From NCBI GenBank assembly GCA_902557645.1, contig CACEAP010000002.1, positions 62,001 to 126,000 of the forward strand: DNA of 64,000 nucleotides, given 5' to 3'. The notes under the pieces were generated by a model. The model was not told the DNA's origin and did not search any database. It saw only the letters and a program-made list of their open reading frames with translations. The translations under genes and the position numbers were made by a program. Numbering within the stretch: position 1 is the stretch's first letter; every line of letters begins with the position of its first letter. This DNA is from an uncultured SAR86 cluster bacterium. Lineage in GTDB: Bacteria; Pseudomonadota; Gammaproteobacteria; Magnimaribacterales; D2472. This document shows, in pieces, positions 1 through 8,889 of this stretch.

Positions 1-1
1 G

Positions 2-502
2 CAAGGCGGCTGTGTTGGAGGTGCTTTAGACTTAATAACAGCTTGTGATATCCGATTAGCTTCTAAAGAAGCTTTCTTTTGCATACAAGAAATTAATATA
101 GGTATGGCAGCAGATGTAGGTACATTACAAAGATTGCCTAGAATTATTCCAGATTCAAAAATGCGAGAAATGGCTTATACCGGTAGAAAAATGCTTGCCG
201 ATGAAGCAAAAGAATCCGGATTAGTAAGCAATGTATATGAATCTCAAGAAGATATGCTTAAAGCAGCTAATGAGCTAGCTGAAGATATTGCAACTAAATC
301 ACCTGTTGCAATTTATGGTCTTAAAGCGTTAATGAACTATTCAAGGGATCATTCTATCGATGATAGTTTAGACTTTAATGCTCTATGGAGTGGAGCTATG
401 TTAAGTCAAAAGGATATGGCTGAAGCTATGACTGCCCAAATGGAAAAACGAGATGCCGCTTTTAATAAAATGGTAGACGTTAAGAAATTTAACGAAAAGT
501 AG
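2..502 (+). CDS. Enoyl-CoA hydratase/isomerase family, dienoyl-CoA isomerase-like (5' truncated)
   Basis: The reading frame is open from base 2, so the N-terminal half lies outside the window; 166 residues are visible. It begins in the crotonase oxyanion-hole region (QGGCVGGALDLITACDIRLA) and continues with IGMAADVGTLQRLP and SGLVS, the pattern of delta(3,5)-delta(2,4)-dienoyl-CoA isomerases. The Asp of MAADVG matches the position of the isomerase catalytic Asp. The family shifts double bonds of polyunsaturated acyl-CoA during beta-oxidation. The gene is convergent with yaaA and the two stop codons abut with no spacer. Family assignment is firm; the exact substrate is inferred. Confidence 0.85.
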   Translation, partial: QGGCVGGALDLITACDIRLASKEAFFCIQEINIGMAADVGTLQRLPRIIPDSKMREMAYTGRKMLADEAKESGLVSNVYESQEDMLKAANELAEDIATKSPVAIYGLKALMNYSRDHSIDDSLDFNALWSGAMLSQKDMAEAMTAQMEKRDAAFNKMVDVKKFNEK

Positions 503-1258
503 TTAAGATTTTCTTAAGAAAACTGGATTATCCGCAGTTGATTCAGCCTTAGAATATTTATAACCATCTAAATCAAAATTTATTAGGTCTTTTGTTTTTT
601 TAACCCTATTTTGGATAATCCATCTTGCCATCAACCCTCTGGCTTTCTTTGCATAAAAACTAATAATTTTATATTGACCATTTTTATAATCTTTAAATAC
701 TGGGGAAATAACTTCTGCATCATTTTCTATGTCGCCAAGTGCTTTAAAGTACTCTACAGAAGCTAAATTTATAATTACTTTAGAATCTTTCAGAATTCCA
801 TCTCTAATATTATTGCCCCAAAATTCATACAAATTACTAGTATTGCTAACTTTTAACTTAGTGCCCATCTCAAGCCGATATGGATTAATAACATCTAATG
901 GTTTTAAGGATCCATAAAGACCAGACAAAATACGCAAATGTTTTTGAGCAAAATTCATATCCCCTTTAGTAAAATCTTCAGCATTCAAGCCTTGATAAAC
1001 GTCACCCTTAAAAACTAAAAGTGCAGGCTTTGAGGTATTACTTTCTTTTTTGGATGCTTTCCAGTTTTGATATCTATCAAAATTAAGCGTAGCTAATTTA
1101 TCACTTAACCCCATTAAAGATGCTATATCTTTTGGTTCTTTTGTTTTTAAAGTTTTTATTAACTTACTTGATTGATTCAAAAATTGAGGCACTGTATATT
1201 TCTCATTTGCTGGAATTGAGTAATCTAGTGTTTTTGCAGGTGAAAGAACTATAATCAT
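503..1258 (-). CDS. yaaA: Peroxide stress protein YaaA (UPF0246/DUF328)
   Basis: A 251-residue protein starting MIIVLSPAKTLDY, the signature N-terminus of the YaaA family, and full length for it (E. coli YaaA is about 258). YaaA is a cytoplasmic DNA-binding protein that lowers free iron and limits oxidative DNA damage. The conserved core FKGDVYQGL and the internal LSGLYGSLKPLD are present. It is divergent from the TRAP operon with only 36 bases between start codons, so promoters of the two units must overlap or lie inside genes. Confidence 0.93.
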   Translation of the reverse strand: MIIVLSPAKTLDYSIPANEKYTVPQFLNQSSKLIKTLKTKEPKDIASLMGLSDKLATLNFDRYQNWKASKKESNTSKPALLVFKGDVYQGLNAEDFTKGDMNFAQKHLRILSGLYGSLKPLDVINPYRLEMGTKLKVSNTSNLYEFWGNNIRDGILKDSKVIINLASVEYFKALGDIENDAEVISPVFKDYKNGQYKIISFYAKKARGLMARWIIQNRVKKTKDLINFDLDGYKYSKAESTADNPVFLRKS

Positions 1259-1294
1259 GTAAACAATTCTAACGAAATCTTGAAGAGACTTCTA

Positions 1295-1768
1295 ATGAAA
1301 ATTATAGAAAAGTATATAAATCTAATAGGTAAATGTATTTCTTACCTAATTCCAGTGATAACTATGCTTATGGTTGTAATAATTGTAAGCCGTTATTTTT
1401 TTGGAACAGGAAGAACTGACTTACAAGAGTTGGTTATGTATTTTCATTCACTTATCTTTCTAGGCTGTGCTGGATACGTCTTTAATCAAGATGAGCATGT
1501 TCGAGTAGATATATTTTATCGTGATGCTGCAGATAAATATAAAGATATTGTAAATCTAGTATGTGGAATAATTTTCTTATTGCCAGTATGTGTAATAATT
1601 ACCATCTATAGTTTTGATCTGATAAATATGTCTTGGGACATTAAAGAGACCTCAACTGAACCTGGCGGGCTTAAATATGTATATATTCAGAAAACGTTTA
1701 TATATCTGTTTCCGTTAACCCTTATAGGCGCTTTTTTATATAAAGCTTCCCGCATCTTATGGAAATAA
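1295..1768 (+). CDS. TRAP transporter small permease DctQ
   Basis: About 157 residues with four hydrophobic segments and the DctQ-family features: VSRYFFGTGRTDLQELVMYFH in helix 2 followed by GYVFNQDEHVRVDIFY. Small membrane subunit of a tripartite ATP-independent periplasmic transporter driven by an ion gradient. I chose ATG 1295 because a purine-rich GAAGAGA lies just upstream; an in-frame TTG at 1280 would add five residues. The gene overlaps the large permease by 10 bases, indicating translational coupling. No periplasmic binding protein gene adjoins; the only DctP in the window is at 7801-8889 on the other strand. Confidence 0.88.
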   Translation: MKIIEKYINLIGKCISYLIPVITMLMVVIIVSRYFFGTGRTDLQELVMYFHSLIFLGCAGYVFNQDEHVRVDIFYRDAADKYKDIVNLVCGIIFLLPVCVIITIYSFDLINMSWDIKETSTEPGGLKYVYIQKTFIYLFPLTLIGAFLYKASRILWK

Positions 1769-3096
1769 TTCCTTTATTATTATTGGTGCTTATCTGCTGC
1801 ACTTTATTGCTAGGCTATCCCGTTGCAATGACTCTTGCAGGGGTTTCGATCCTTTTTGCATTGGTCTGTATACCTGTTGGAATATTTGATCCAAATATAT
1901 TTAAAAGTATTCCTCTTAGGATTTTCGGCATTATGAATAATGTTACCTTGCTTGCCGTGCCATTATTTATTTTTATGGGCACCATTCTAGAAAGGTCCGG
2001 TATAGCTGCAAGAATGTTAAAGAATATGGCATCAGCTTTTAAAAATATAAAAGGTGGCTTAAGTATTTCAATTATTGTGGTTGGGGCTCTTCTTGCAGCA
2101 AGTACAGGAATAGTTGGTGCAACAGTTGTAACTATGGGGCTTATGTCACTGCCAGTATTAATTCAGCAAGGTTATAAAAAAGATTTTTCTTCAGGTTTAA
2201 TTGCAGCTACAGGAACTTTAGGACAAATAATTCCACCCTCGATTGCATTGGTTCTTCTAGGAGATGTAATGTCCAATGCCTATCAAAGGGCTCAGAACAA
2301 TATGGGAATCTTTTCACAAAAAACTGTGACTGTGGGAGATCTTTTTGTTGGAGCAATTGTTCCAGGATTGCTTATCTGTGGTTCTTATTTGATCTATACC
2401 ATTTATCAAAATAGCAAAAACTCAAATATACAGTTCCTTCCTAACTCTGAACTACCAAAAAGTGTTGAAATAGTAAAAACACTGGCCCTTCCTTTGATAC
2501 TTATCTTTTTGGTACTTGGTTCTATTATTGCTGGAATAGCTACCCCCACTGAAGCTGCCGCGATTGGAGCCACAGGCGCAATGATTATTGCTCTAATAAA
2601 TGGAAAGCTCACCTTAAGTTTCTTAAAAGAAACTAGCGAAAAAACTGCAATTGTCTCTACAATGATTTTTACTATTTTAATAGGTGCTTCAATTTTCTCT
2701 TTAATTTTTAGAGGTGTGGGTGGAGATGATTTGATAGAGCTTATATTTAGTTCTATTCCTGGTGGTCCTTATACAGCTCTAATATTTGTTCTCGTCCTAG
2801 TCTTCTTGCTTGGCTTTATTTTAGACTTTATTGAAATTTGCTACGTAATTGTTCCTCTTGTAGCCCCGCCATTATTAATGATGGGTTTTGATCCAGTATG
2901 GCTTGCAATACTTTTAGCTATAAACTTACAAACATCTTTTTTGACTCCACCTTTTGGATTTTCTTTGTTTTATCTTAGAGGAGTTGCGGATACTAGCATT
3001 AAGACCCTTGAAATATATAAAGGCGTTATACCATTTATTCTCATTCAACTATTTATACTTATAATGGTTTTAATATTTCCAATTATTGTCTTATGA
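1759..3096 (+). CDS. TRAP transporter large permease DctM
   Basis: A 445-residue, strongly hydrophobic protein with about 12 predicted membrane segments. It has the DctM signatures: PLFIFMGTILERSGIA near residue 75, the GxxASTGIVGATVVTMG stretch, and TPTEAAAIGA near residue 265. It forms the translocation channel with DctQ for an organic acid or similar anion. It overlaps dctQ by 10 bases and the following PNGase F-like gene by 4 bases (ATGA), so the three form one transcription unit. The substrate cannot be read from the sequence. Confidence 0.92.
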   Translation: MEIIPLLLLVLICCTLLLGYPVAMTLAGVSILFALVCIPVGIFDPNIFKSIPLRIFGIMNNVTLLAVPLFIFMGTILERSGIAARMLKNMASAFKNIKGGLSISIIVVGALLAASTGIVGATVVTMGLMSLPVLIQQGYKKDFSSGLIAATGTLGQIIPPSIALVLLGDVMSNAYQRAQNNMGIFSQKTVTVGDLFVGAIVPGLLICGSYLIYTIYQNSKNSNIQFLPNSELPKSVEIVKTLALPLILIFLVLGSIIAGIATPTEAAAIGATGAMIIALINGKLTLSFLKETSEKTAIVSTMIFTILIGASIFSLIFRGVGGDDLIELIFSSIPGGPYTALIFVLVLVFLLGFILDFIEICYVIVPLVAPPLLMMGFDPVWLAILLAINLQTSFLTPPFGFSLFYLRGVADTSIKTLEIYKGVIPFILIQLFILIMVLIFPIIVL

Positions 3097-4244
3097 AAAA
3101 TTTAGGTCTTCTTATTATCTGCATACTAATCACTGCATGTGGTAAAGATGTAATTAATGAAAAATCTTCATTCAATATTTTTGAAAAACAAAGCATAAAA
3201 TTTAAAGCCTCCTCTGAAGATACTGATAATCAAATTATTACATTAGGCTCTGGAAGATTAGTTTTAAAGAAAGTTATATTACCCTTAGAAAATGATTACC
3301 TTAATGCTAATGCAAAGATAACACTTGTTTCAACTGGTGATCCTTGGGATAAATCAGGATCTTTTTTTATGATCCCTGCTCAATCAGATTACTTAATGCA
3401 AGACTTAGCAAATGATAATGCTGAATTTCCTGGCATAAAAAAATTTGCAAATCAGAAAAAAGCATTCTATCCGCCTTTAGAACTTTTAAGATTCATAACA
3501 CCTTTTGGAGTTGGTTATTTTAATACTCAAGAATGTTGTGAAAAATTAAAGCCTGTTTATATTGCAAGATGGGAGGATGACATAAGTTGGAATGAAGATA
3601 TATCTCATTTATTACCTGTACTAAAAGGTGAAATCTTATTTGGAGTTTTTATAGATACTTGGTCTGACAAAGGTTGGGAAATAGAGGTATCTATAGAATT
3701 TTCTGAGCCCGGTTATTATAAAAAACCTAAAAGTCAGAACATTGTTTCATTGATTAACACAACGCCATTTGCACCTGGGCAAAATGGTTATGATCAATTT
3801 GATGCAAAGCCTTTAACAGCCTCATTTGAATTGGAAGAAGATGCTGACGAGGTAATGCTTTACTATCTTACGACTGGTCATGGAGGGCATGGGACTGGAG
3901 ATGAATTTGTTAAAAAAACCAATGTCATAAGTTTGAACAATCAAGTTATTAAAGAATTTATTCCATGGAGAGATGATTGCGCGTCATTTAGGAGATTCAA
4001 TCCAAGCTCTGGTGTTTGGACGGAAACTACTAAATGGAAAGGCGAAGAAATAGAGGAGCGAATCGCATCTTCAGATTATTCTAGGTCTGGCTGGTGTCCT
4101 GGAAGTAAAGTCACTCCTAAAAAGATTAGTTTAGGCAAGCTCGCTAAAGGAAGGCATGAGGTAACTGTTTATATTCCAAATGCACAAATAACTACTGAGA
4201 CAGAATTCAACTTTTGGAATGTTGCAGCTTATATAGTGTATTGA
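3093..4244 (+). CDS. PNGase F-like lipoprotein (peptide-N-glycosidase F family)
   Basis: A 383-residue protein with a lipoprotein signal (lipobox ITAC, Cys16), so probably membrane-anchored and facing the periplasm or cell surface. The N-terminal domain holds TGDPWDKSGS (residues 81-90), resembling the catalytic Asp region of PNGase F. The C-terminal domain has HGGHGTGDEF, PWRDDCASFRRFNP and SSDYSRSGWCPG, all typical of PNGase F-type proteins. Characterised members cut the amide bond of Asn-linked glycans. The start overlaps the DctM stop by ATGA, so the enzyme is co-expressed with a TRAP permease. Glycan-derived substrate use is inference. Confidence 0.8.
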   Translation: MKNLGLLIICILITACGKDVINEKSSFNIFEKQSIKFKASSEDTDNQIITLGSGRLVLKKVILPLENDYLNANAKITLVSTGDPWDKSGSFFMIPAQSDYLMQDLANDNAEFPGIKKFANQKKAFYPPLELLRFITPFGVGYFNTQECCEKLKPVYIARWEDDISWNEDISHLLPVLKGEILFGVFIDTWSDKGWEIEVSIEFSEPGYYKKPKSQNIVSLINTTPFAPGQNGYDQFDAKPLTASFELEEDADEVMLYYLTTGHGGHGTGDEFVKKTNVISLNNQVIKEFIPWRDDCASFRRFNPSSGVWTETTKWKGEEIEERIASSDYSRSGWCPGSKVTPKKISLGKLAKGRHEVTVYIPNAQITTETEFNFWNVAAYIVY

Positions 4245-4275
4245 GCTCCAAAAATAGCTACAAATTAATCTAAAC

Positions 4276-4656
4276 TTAATATAAATCTAAAGGGTTTGAT
4301 CCGAATCTATTTTCTCCTTCATCTCCTTTCTTACAATACCAATACAACAGAGGAAGTATGCCAATAATTGTAAATATAATTAAGTACCACCATCCTGATT
4401 TATTTGTATCGTGAAGCCTTCTTACAACCAAAGCTAAGGATGCTATTGTCAAAAATAACGAAAATATCACTATCAATAGTAGTACTATTATTGCAACTAT
4501 TGATCCTGATAGGCCTAAAAAGAGTGTAAGAATGTTTGTAAAAATACTTGTCAAAGCGACAAAGAGAGTAGCCCACCAATATTCAGACCTAGAGCTTCTT
4601 CCATTAAAATCTTTCCATCTCGCAAAAAAACTACTAACAGCTTGTGAGAAATTCAT
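4276..4656 (-). CDS. DUF805 family membrane protein
   Basis: 126 residues with the DUF805 layout: N-terminal FARWKDFNGRSSRSEYWW, three hydrophobic segments, the VVRRLHDTNKSGWW motif after the second, and a polar C-terminal tail containing GENRFGSNP. Function of the family is unknown; it is a small inner-membrane protein common in proteobacteria. A paralogue with the same motifs is at 45328-45756. The gene is convergent with the PNGase F-like gene. Confidence 0.85.
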   Translation of the reverse strand: MNFSQAVSSFFARWKDFNGRSSRSEYWWATLFVALTSIFTNILTLFLGLSGSIVAIIVLLLIVIFSLFLTIASLALVVRRLHDTNKSGWWYLIIFTIIGILPLLYWYCKKGDEGENRFGSNPLDLY

Positions 4657-4878
4657 TGTTTCCTTAAGTTATGTGAATGTAGATTGAATACTAACAGTAA
4701 TATGTGTTTTTTTAAACTACATTAGGTAACTCATGTTATCTAATAAATAACTTTTTCCTTTCTTTTTCTCTTATGTATAAAACAAACGAATGAAAGTAAT
4801 ATTGATACAAATAAAATATAGTCGGTGTTTATATATTCTTTTTATAAATGACAAGCCTTAATTTGATACTATTTATGA
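4657..4878. other. Intergenic region, 222 bases, divergent promoters expected
   Basis: AT-rich spacer between the divergent DUF805 gene and a secreted protein gene. It should hold both promoters, but I could not assign a convincing -35/-10 pair with proper spacing, and I see no RNA gene or repeat. Confidence 0.4.
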
Positions 4879-5367
4879 ATGAAAAATAAACTATTAGCTC
4901 TTCTTTTTACTTTTATAATTTCTAATCCAGTGCTCGCTGCTGCAATCACCGAGGAAGAAGTAGTCAATTCAATTAATAAATTCTTCAATGGCCTTAATAT
5001 AAAAAACTATAAAGATGATTCATTGGATGCTCTTGTCACCGATGATTTTATAATCTTTGAACTTGCTAATAGCTATACATTAGATGAGTTTAAAGACTTT
5101 ATAGAGTCGGCTGGTTTTTTAGATTGGGTATCAACAGACTGGAATTTAACAGACTTTACGATATCTATTGATAATAACTCAGCGCACGCAAGTTATCTGA
5201 ATACTGGAGTATTTGTATATGCAGATCCAGAAAACAAAGATCAATTGCTCAAAGAAGATATAAAATGGTTGGAGAGTGTCTATCTTGTAAAAGATAATGG
5301 GAAACTTAAATTAAAGTTCTTACAATCTGATGATATTAAAAGAACTATTAAACCTTTTACTAACTAA
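4879..5367 (+). CDS. Secreted SnoaL/NTF2-like protein
   Basis: 162 residues with an N-terminal signal peptide (LLALLFTFIISNPVLAAA, cut near residue 21), so exported. The mature part has an alpha-helical start (EEEVVNSINKFF), an internal LVTDDFIIFE strand, and alternating strands near the end. This pattern fits the SnoaL-like/DUF4440 cone-shaped fold; no catalytic assignment is possible. The ATG lacks a clear Shine-Dalgarno. It is convergent with the MetF-like gene and overlaps its 3' end by 8 bases. Confidence 0.65.
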   Translation: MKNKLLALLFTFIISNPVLAAAITEEEVVNSINKFFNGLNIKNYKDDSLDALVTDDFIIFELANSYTLDEFKDFIESAGFLDWVSTDWNLTDFTISIDNNSAHASYLNTGVFVYADPENKDQLLKEDIKWLESVYLVKDNGKLKLKFLQSDDIKRTIKPFTN

Positions 5368-6217
5368 CTTCTTTAATAAAGTCAGCTGTTTGTTTAATAC
5401 CTCCGATTGGGAAGAAGTGAACCTGCTCAATATTTAATTCAGGATCTTGTTTCTTGTGTTCTGCCAAGCCTTTTAATATTTCAGTGGGTTTATAAGGTAA
5501 CAAGAGTTTGGTGATATCTTTAGCTCTTTTTGTAAGTACCTTCATTGAAGGACCTATTCCACATTCAATAGAAAATTTAAGAAGGGTTTGGAGTTTTGCA
5601 GGTCCTGCAATGCCTATATGAATAGGTATATCGATGCCATTATTCTTAATATTAGTTGCCCATTTAGACACAGCATCAGCATCAAAACAAAATTGAGTCG
5701 CGATTGCCATTTGGGCATCAGTTCTCTTAGAAAATTCTTGTTTCCACGATAAAGCATTCGAAACATTTTTACTTCCACCATCAGGATCAATATCTTTGCT
5801 ACCTTCTGGATGGCCTGCAACATGCAATCTTTTAAAACCTGCTTGATCAAATAATCCTGTTTCAATTAGTTGCATAGAAGAATCAAACTCACCCAATACA
5901 TCAGAAGATCCTCCTGCTAGCAAAAGCGCTTGATCTACATTAGCTTCATTTTTATACATAGATATCCATTCAGCTAACATAGCTTTATTCTTAATAATTC
6001 TAGCTGGGATATGCGGCATTACGCTGAAACCTTCTTCATTAATCCTCTTTGCAGTAGCTACCATTGTTTTAATGTCTTCTTTTTCTGAAAGATGTGCAAT
6101 GTAAACCCTAGTGCCACTTGGAAGTATTTCAGCAAAACTTTCAACTTTTGCGGCTGAATTAGGAACAACTTCTATTGAAAAACCTTCGATAAAATTTTTA
6201 ACCAAAGTATCGGTCAT
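5360..6217 (-). CDS. Methylenetetrahydrofolate reductase-family protein (MetF-like)
   Basis: 285 residues, about the size of bacterial MetF. It keeps a TIM-barrel FAD-domain pattern: SIEVVP at the N-terminus, PHIPAR, LLLAGG(SSD) in place of the usual LRGD segment, the FCFDADAV segment matching MetF QFxFD, and IHIGIAGP. These support a 5,10-methylene-THF reductase-type flavoenzyme, but it is divergent from E. coli MetF and may be a paralogue with a different one-carbon role. It follows lipA by 4 bases and ends the uvrD-dctP-lipB-lipA run; lipoate supports the glycine cleavage system, which makes methylene-THF. Confidence 0.75.
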   Translation of the reverse strand: MTDTLVKNFIEGFSIEVVPNSAAKVESFAEILPSGTRVYIAHLSEKEDIKTMVATAKRINEEGFSVMPHIPARIIKNKAMLAEWISMYKNEANVDQALLLAGGSSDVLGEFDSSMQLIETGLFDQAGFKRLHVAGHPEGSKDIDPDGGSKNVSNALSWKQEFSKRTDAQMAIATQFCFDADAVSKWATNIKNNGIDIPIHIGIAGPAKLQTLLKFSIECGIGPSMKVLTKRAKDITKLLLPYKPTEILKGLAEHKKQDPELNIEQVHFFPIGGIKQTADFIKEVS

Positions 6218-6221
6218 TTTA

Positions 6222-7196
6222 TTAAACTGCCTTACCTAAGCCGGCGTTATTCTTATCTAATACTCTTTCAGCTCTATAACTAGATCTTACCATTGGGCCA
6301 GAAACGACTTCTAGAAAACCTTTTTCTATCCCAATTTCTCTATAGCGATCGAATTCTTCCGGCGTTACCCACCTTTCAACAGGAAGATGATTTAATGTTG
6401 GTCTTAAATACTGACCAAGGGTTAGAATATCTACATTGTTTTCAATAAGATCATCCATTGTTTTTTCTATTTCATCATCTGTCTCACCTAAGCCAAGTAT
6501 TAAACTAGTTTTTGTTAAAACAGAGGGATTGATTTTTTTTGATTCAGCTAAAACATTTAGTGTTTGTTGATAGCCTGCTCTGATATCTCTTACTGGATGC
6601 GTCAAGCGCTCAACTGTTTCCATATTTTGGGCAAATACTTCTATTCCAGAATTAACAATAGTTTCAATTGATGAGAATATGCCTTTAAAATCTGGTGTTA
6701 AAGCCTCGACAGCTGTATTTGGATTCCTTGCCTTAATTGCCTTAACTGTATCAGCATAATGCTTGGCTCCACCATCTTCTAGATCATCTCTATTAACTGA
6801 GGTAAGAACTACATATTTTAAATCCATTACCGAGACTGCTTTGGCAGTGTTTTGAGGTTCATCATGATCAAGCCAACCTTTTGGATTGCCAGTATCTACC
6901 GAACAAAATTTACATGCCCTAGTGCATACTGAGCCCATTAACATAAATGTAGCTGTTCCATTTGACCAGCATTCTGAAATATTCGGGCACATACTTTCTT
7001 CGCAAACAGTATTCAGACGCTTCTCTACAACTTGTTCTTTAACTTTATTATATCGAGGATCGAATGTAGCTTTAACTCTTATCCAGTCTGGTTTTCTTGT
7101 ATTTGGAATATGCGAGAACTCATTAGCTTTCTGGCCATTCTTAACAGCCTTAATACCATCTCGATTTACAATTTTTACTGTTGGAATAAGTTCCAT
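6222..7196 (-). CDS. lipA: Lipoyl synthase LipA
   Basis: 324-residue radical SAM enzyme that inserts two sulfurs into octanoyl chains on lipoate-dependent proteins. Both iron-sulfur motifs are intact: the auxiliary cluster CX4CX5C at Cys65, Cys70 and Cys76, and the radical SAM CX3CX2C at Cys91, Cys95 and Cys98 (CTRACKFC). The GGAKHYADT and LGQYLRPT motifs are as in E. coli LipA (321 residues). It lies 2 bases after lipB, so the two-step octanoate-to-lipoate pathway is co-expressed. Confidence 0.98.
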   Translation of the reverse strand: MELIPTVKIVNRDGIKAVKNGQKANEFSHIPNTRKPDWIRVKATFDPRYNKVKEQVVEKRLNTVCEESMCPNISECWSNGTATFMLMGSVCTRACKFCSVDTGNPKGWLDHDEPQNTAKAVSVMDLKYVVLTSVNRDDLEDGGAKHYADTVKAIKARNPNTAVEALTPDFKGIFSSIETIVNSGIEVFAQNMETVERLTHPVRDIRAGYQQTLNVLAESKKINPSVLTKTSLILGLGETDDEIEKTMDDLIENNVDILTLGQYLRPTLNHLPVERWVTPEEFDRYREIGIEKGFLEVVSGPMVRSSYRAERVLDKNNAGLGKAV

Positions 7197-7198
7197 GA

Positions 7199-7801
7199 TT
7201 ACAATTTTTTACCTAGCATCTCTATTGCTAATGATTCAACACTTTTGATGTCTATGATATCAATAAAATCTTTCATTTGCGTCACTTTTAAACCCTCATA
7301 GCCACATGGATTTATTTGATTAAAGGGCTCTGTATCCATATCCACATTCAAGCTTATCCCATGATAAGTTTTTCCTCGAGATATTCTAAGGCCTATAGAA
7401 GCAATTTTCTTTTCATCTACATAGACACCCGGAGCACCACCAATAATGTTAGTTTCAATATCATAATGTTTTAATAGGTCTTGAATAAAATTCTCTAAAT
7501 TCTTAACTAAAGCTTTTGGCCCCCATCCTAGTCTTTTTATATCTAATAGAAAATATAAAACTAGCTGGCCTGGACCATGATAAGTAACTTCTCCTCCTCT
7601 ATCGCTTTGAATAATAGGTATTTCTTTAGCATCGAGAATATGCTCCTTGCTGGCAGCAGTCCCAAGGGTAAATACTGATGAGTGTTGGAGCAGCCAAACT
7701 TGATCTTCAAAACCTTCCTGCGCTATGTGGCTTTTCATAGCAGCAAAAGAGTCTTCATAGTCAACTAAACCAAGCGACTTAAAAGTTATATTATTTCCCA
7801 C
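7199..7801 (-). CDS. lipB: Octanoyltransferase LipB
   Basis: 200 residues with the LipB hallmarks [14 protein letters not shown] (residues 68-81), the substrate-binding Lys132 region KKIASIGLR, and the active-site Cys166 in [12 protein letters not shown]. It transfers octanoyl from acyl carrier protein to lipoyl domains. The start is GTG at 7801, which shares one base with the TAG stop of the upstream dctP (TAGTG), indicating translational coupling. Immediately downstream is lipA. Confidence 0.97.
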   Translation of the reverse strand: MGNNITFKSLGLVDYEDSFAAMKSHIAQEGFEDQVWLLQHSSVFTLGTAASKEHILDAKEIPIIQSDRGGEVTYHGPGQLVLYFLLDIKRLGWGPKALVKNLENFIQDLLKHYDIETNIIGGAPGVYVDEKKIASIGLRISRGKTYHGISLNVDMDTEPFNQINPCGYEGLKVTQMKDFIDIIDIKSVESLAIEMLGKKL

Positions 7802-8889
7802 TAATTGTTTCGAGCCTCAATAAAAGCATCCTCAGAAATTGCATGGTAAGCAGAGACTTCTTCATGAAAATCTTTATACGATTGATAGACTTTATTTATA
7901 GTTGGATCATTAGCAGCATTTTCTTCAAGGATCTGATTAGCGATAATCTTGAATTCTTCAATTACATCCTCAGGTAATTTTCTTAAATCTACTCCATAGA
8001 TATCTATCAATTCTCTTAAGGCTCTGTTGTTTCTTGCAGTATATTCATCCAAAGTATCTTGATTAACTGCTTTTGCTGCTGTCTCGATAATAACTTGTAA
8101 GTGTTTTGGAAGAGATTCCCAAGCATCCTTGTTGATTATTAGCTCTAACATTGAGCCTGGCTCATGCCAGCCAGGATAATAATAATATTTTGCAGCTTGC
8201 TGGAAGCCAAAAGTTAAATCATTGTATGGACCAACCCATTCAGTTGCATCAATTACTCCGGTTTGTAGAGCAGTAAAAAGTTCGCCTGCAGGAAGCGTAA
8301 CTGGAATACCTCCAGCTCTTTTAAAGACTTCGCCACCAACTCCTGGTATGCGCATCTTTAATCCCTTAATATCATCTAATGAATTAATCTCTTTATTAAA
8401 CCAGCCAAACATTTGTGTTCCTGTATTGCCACCTGGCATAGGATAAAGATTAAATGGTTCGTAAATTTCTCTCCATATTTCGAGGCCGCCGCCTCTATAA
8501 ACCCACGCATTTATTTCATCAGAGGTAAATCCAAACGGGACACCTGAGAAAAATTGAGCTGCTGGAACCTTTCCCTTCCAAAAATAACTGCCGCTATGAC
8601 CCATTTGATGAGAGCCGCTTGAAACTGCATCAAAAACACCGAATGCAGGAACCTGTTCACCAGCTCCATAAACAGTTATTTTCATTTGGCCGTTGCTCAT
8701 TTCTTCAACTAATTGCGCTATTTTTTCAGGCGCCATGCCTAAGCCTGGATAATTTTTTGGCCATGCAGTAACTAAACGCCAATTATATGTCTGACTATAA
8801 ATAGAATCTTCTTCATTGTTCTGCACTATTTCATTTGAACAAGAAGATATAAAGAAGATGCCAAAAATAAATAGGTATTTATATTTCAT
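7801..8889 (-). CDS. TRAP transporter substrate-binding protein DctP, TakP-like lipoprotein
   Basis: 362 residues. The N-terminus ends in a lipobox (FISSC, Cys17), so it is predicted as a lipid-anchored binding protein rather than free periplasmic. The mature sequence has TakP-subfamily signatures: LVTAWPKNYPGLG, VYGAGEQVPAFGVFDAVS, MGHSGSYFWKGK, LKMRIPGVGGEVFKRAGG, IDATEWVGPYND and YYYYPGWHEPG. Characterised TakP binds 2-oxo acids. It sits between uvrD and lipB with 1-base overlaps on both sides and away from any permease gene; partnership with the dctQM pair at 1295-3096 is possible but unproven. Confidence 0.92.
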   Translation of the reverse strand: MKYKYLFIFGIFFISSCSNEIVQNNEEDSIYSQTYNWRLVTAWPKNYPGLGMAPEKIAQLVEEMSNGQMKITVYGAGEQVPAFGVFDAVSSGSHQMGHSGSYFWKGKVPAAQFFSGVPFGFTSDEINAWVYRGGGLEIWREIYEPFNLYPMPGGNTGTQMFGWFNKEINSLDDIKGLKMRIPGVGGEVFKRAGGIPVTLPAGELFTALQTGVIDATEWVGPYNDLTFGFQQAAKYYYYPGWHEPGSMLELIINKDAWESLPKHLQVIIETAAKAVNQDTLDEYTARNNRALRELIDIYGVDLRKLPEDVIEEFKIIANQILEENAANDPTINKVYQSYKDFHEEVSAYHAISEDAFIEARNN

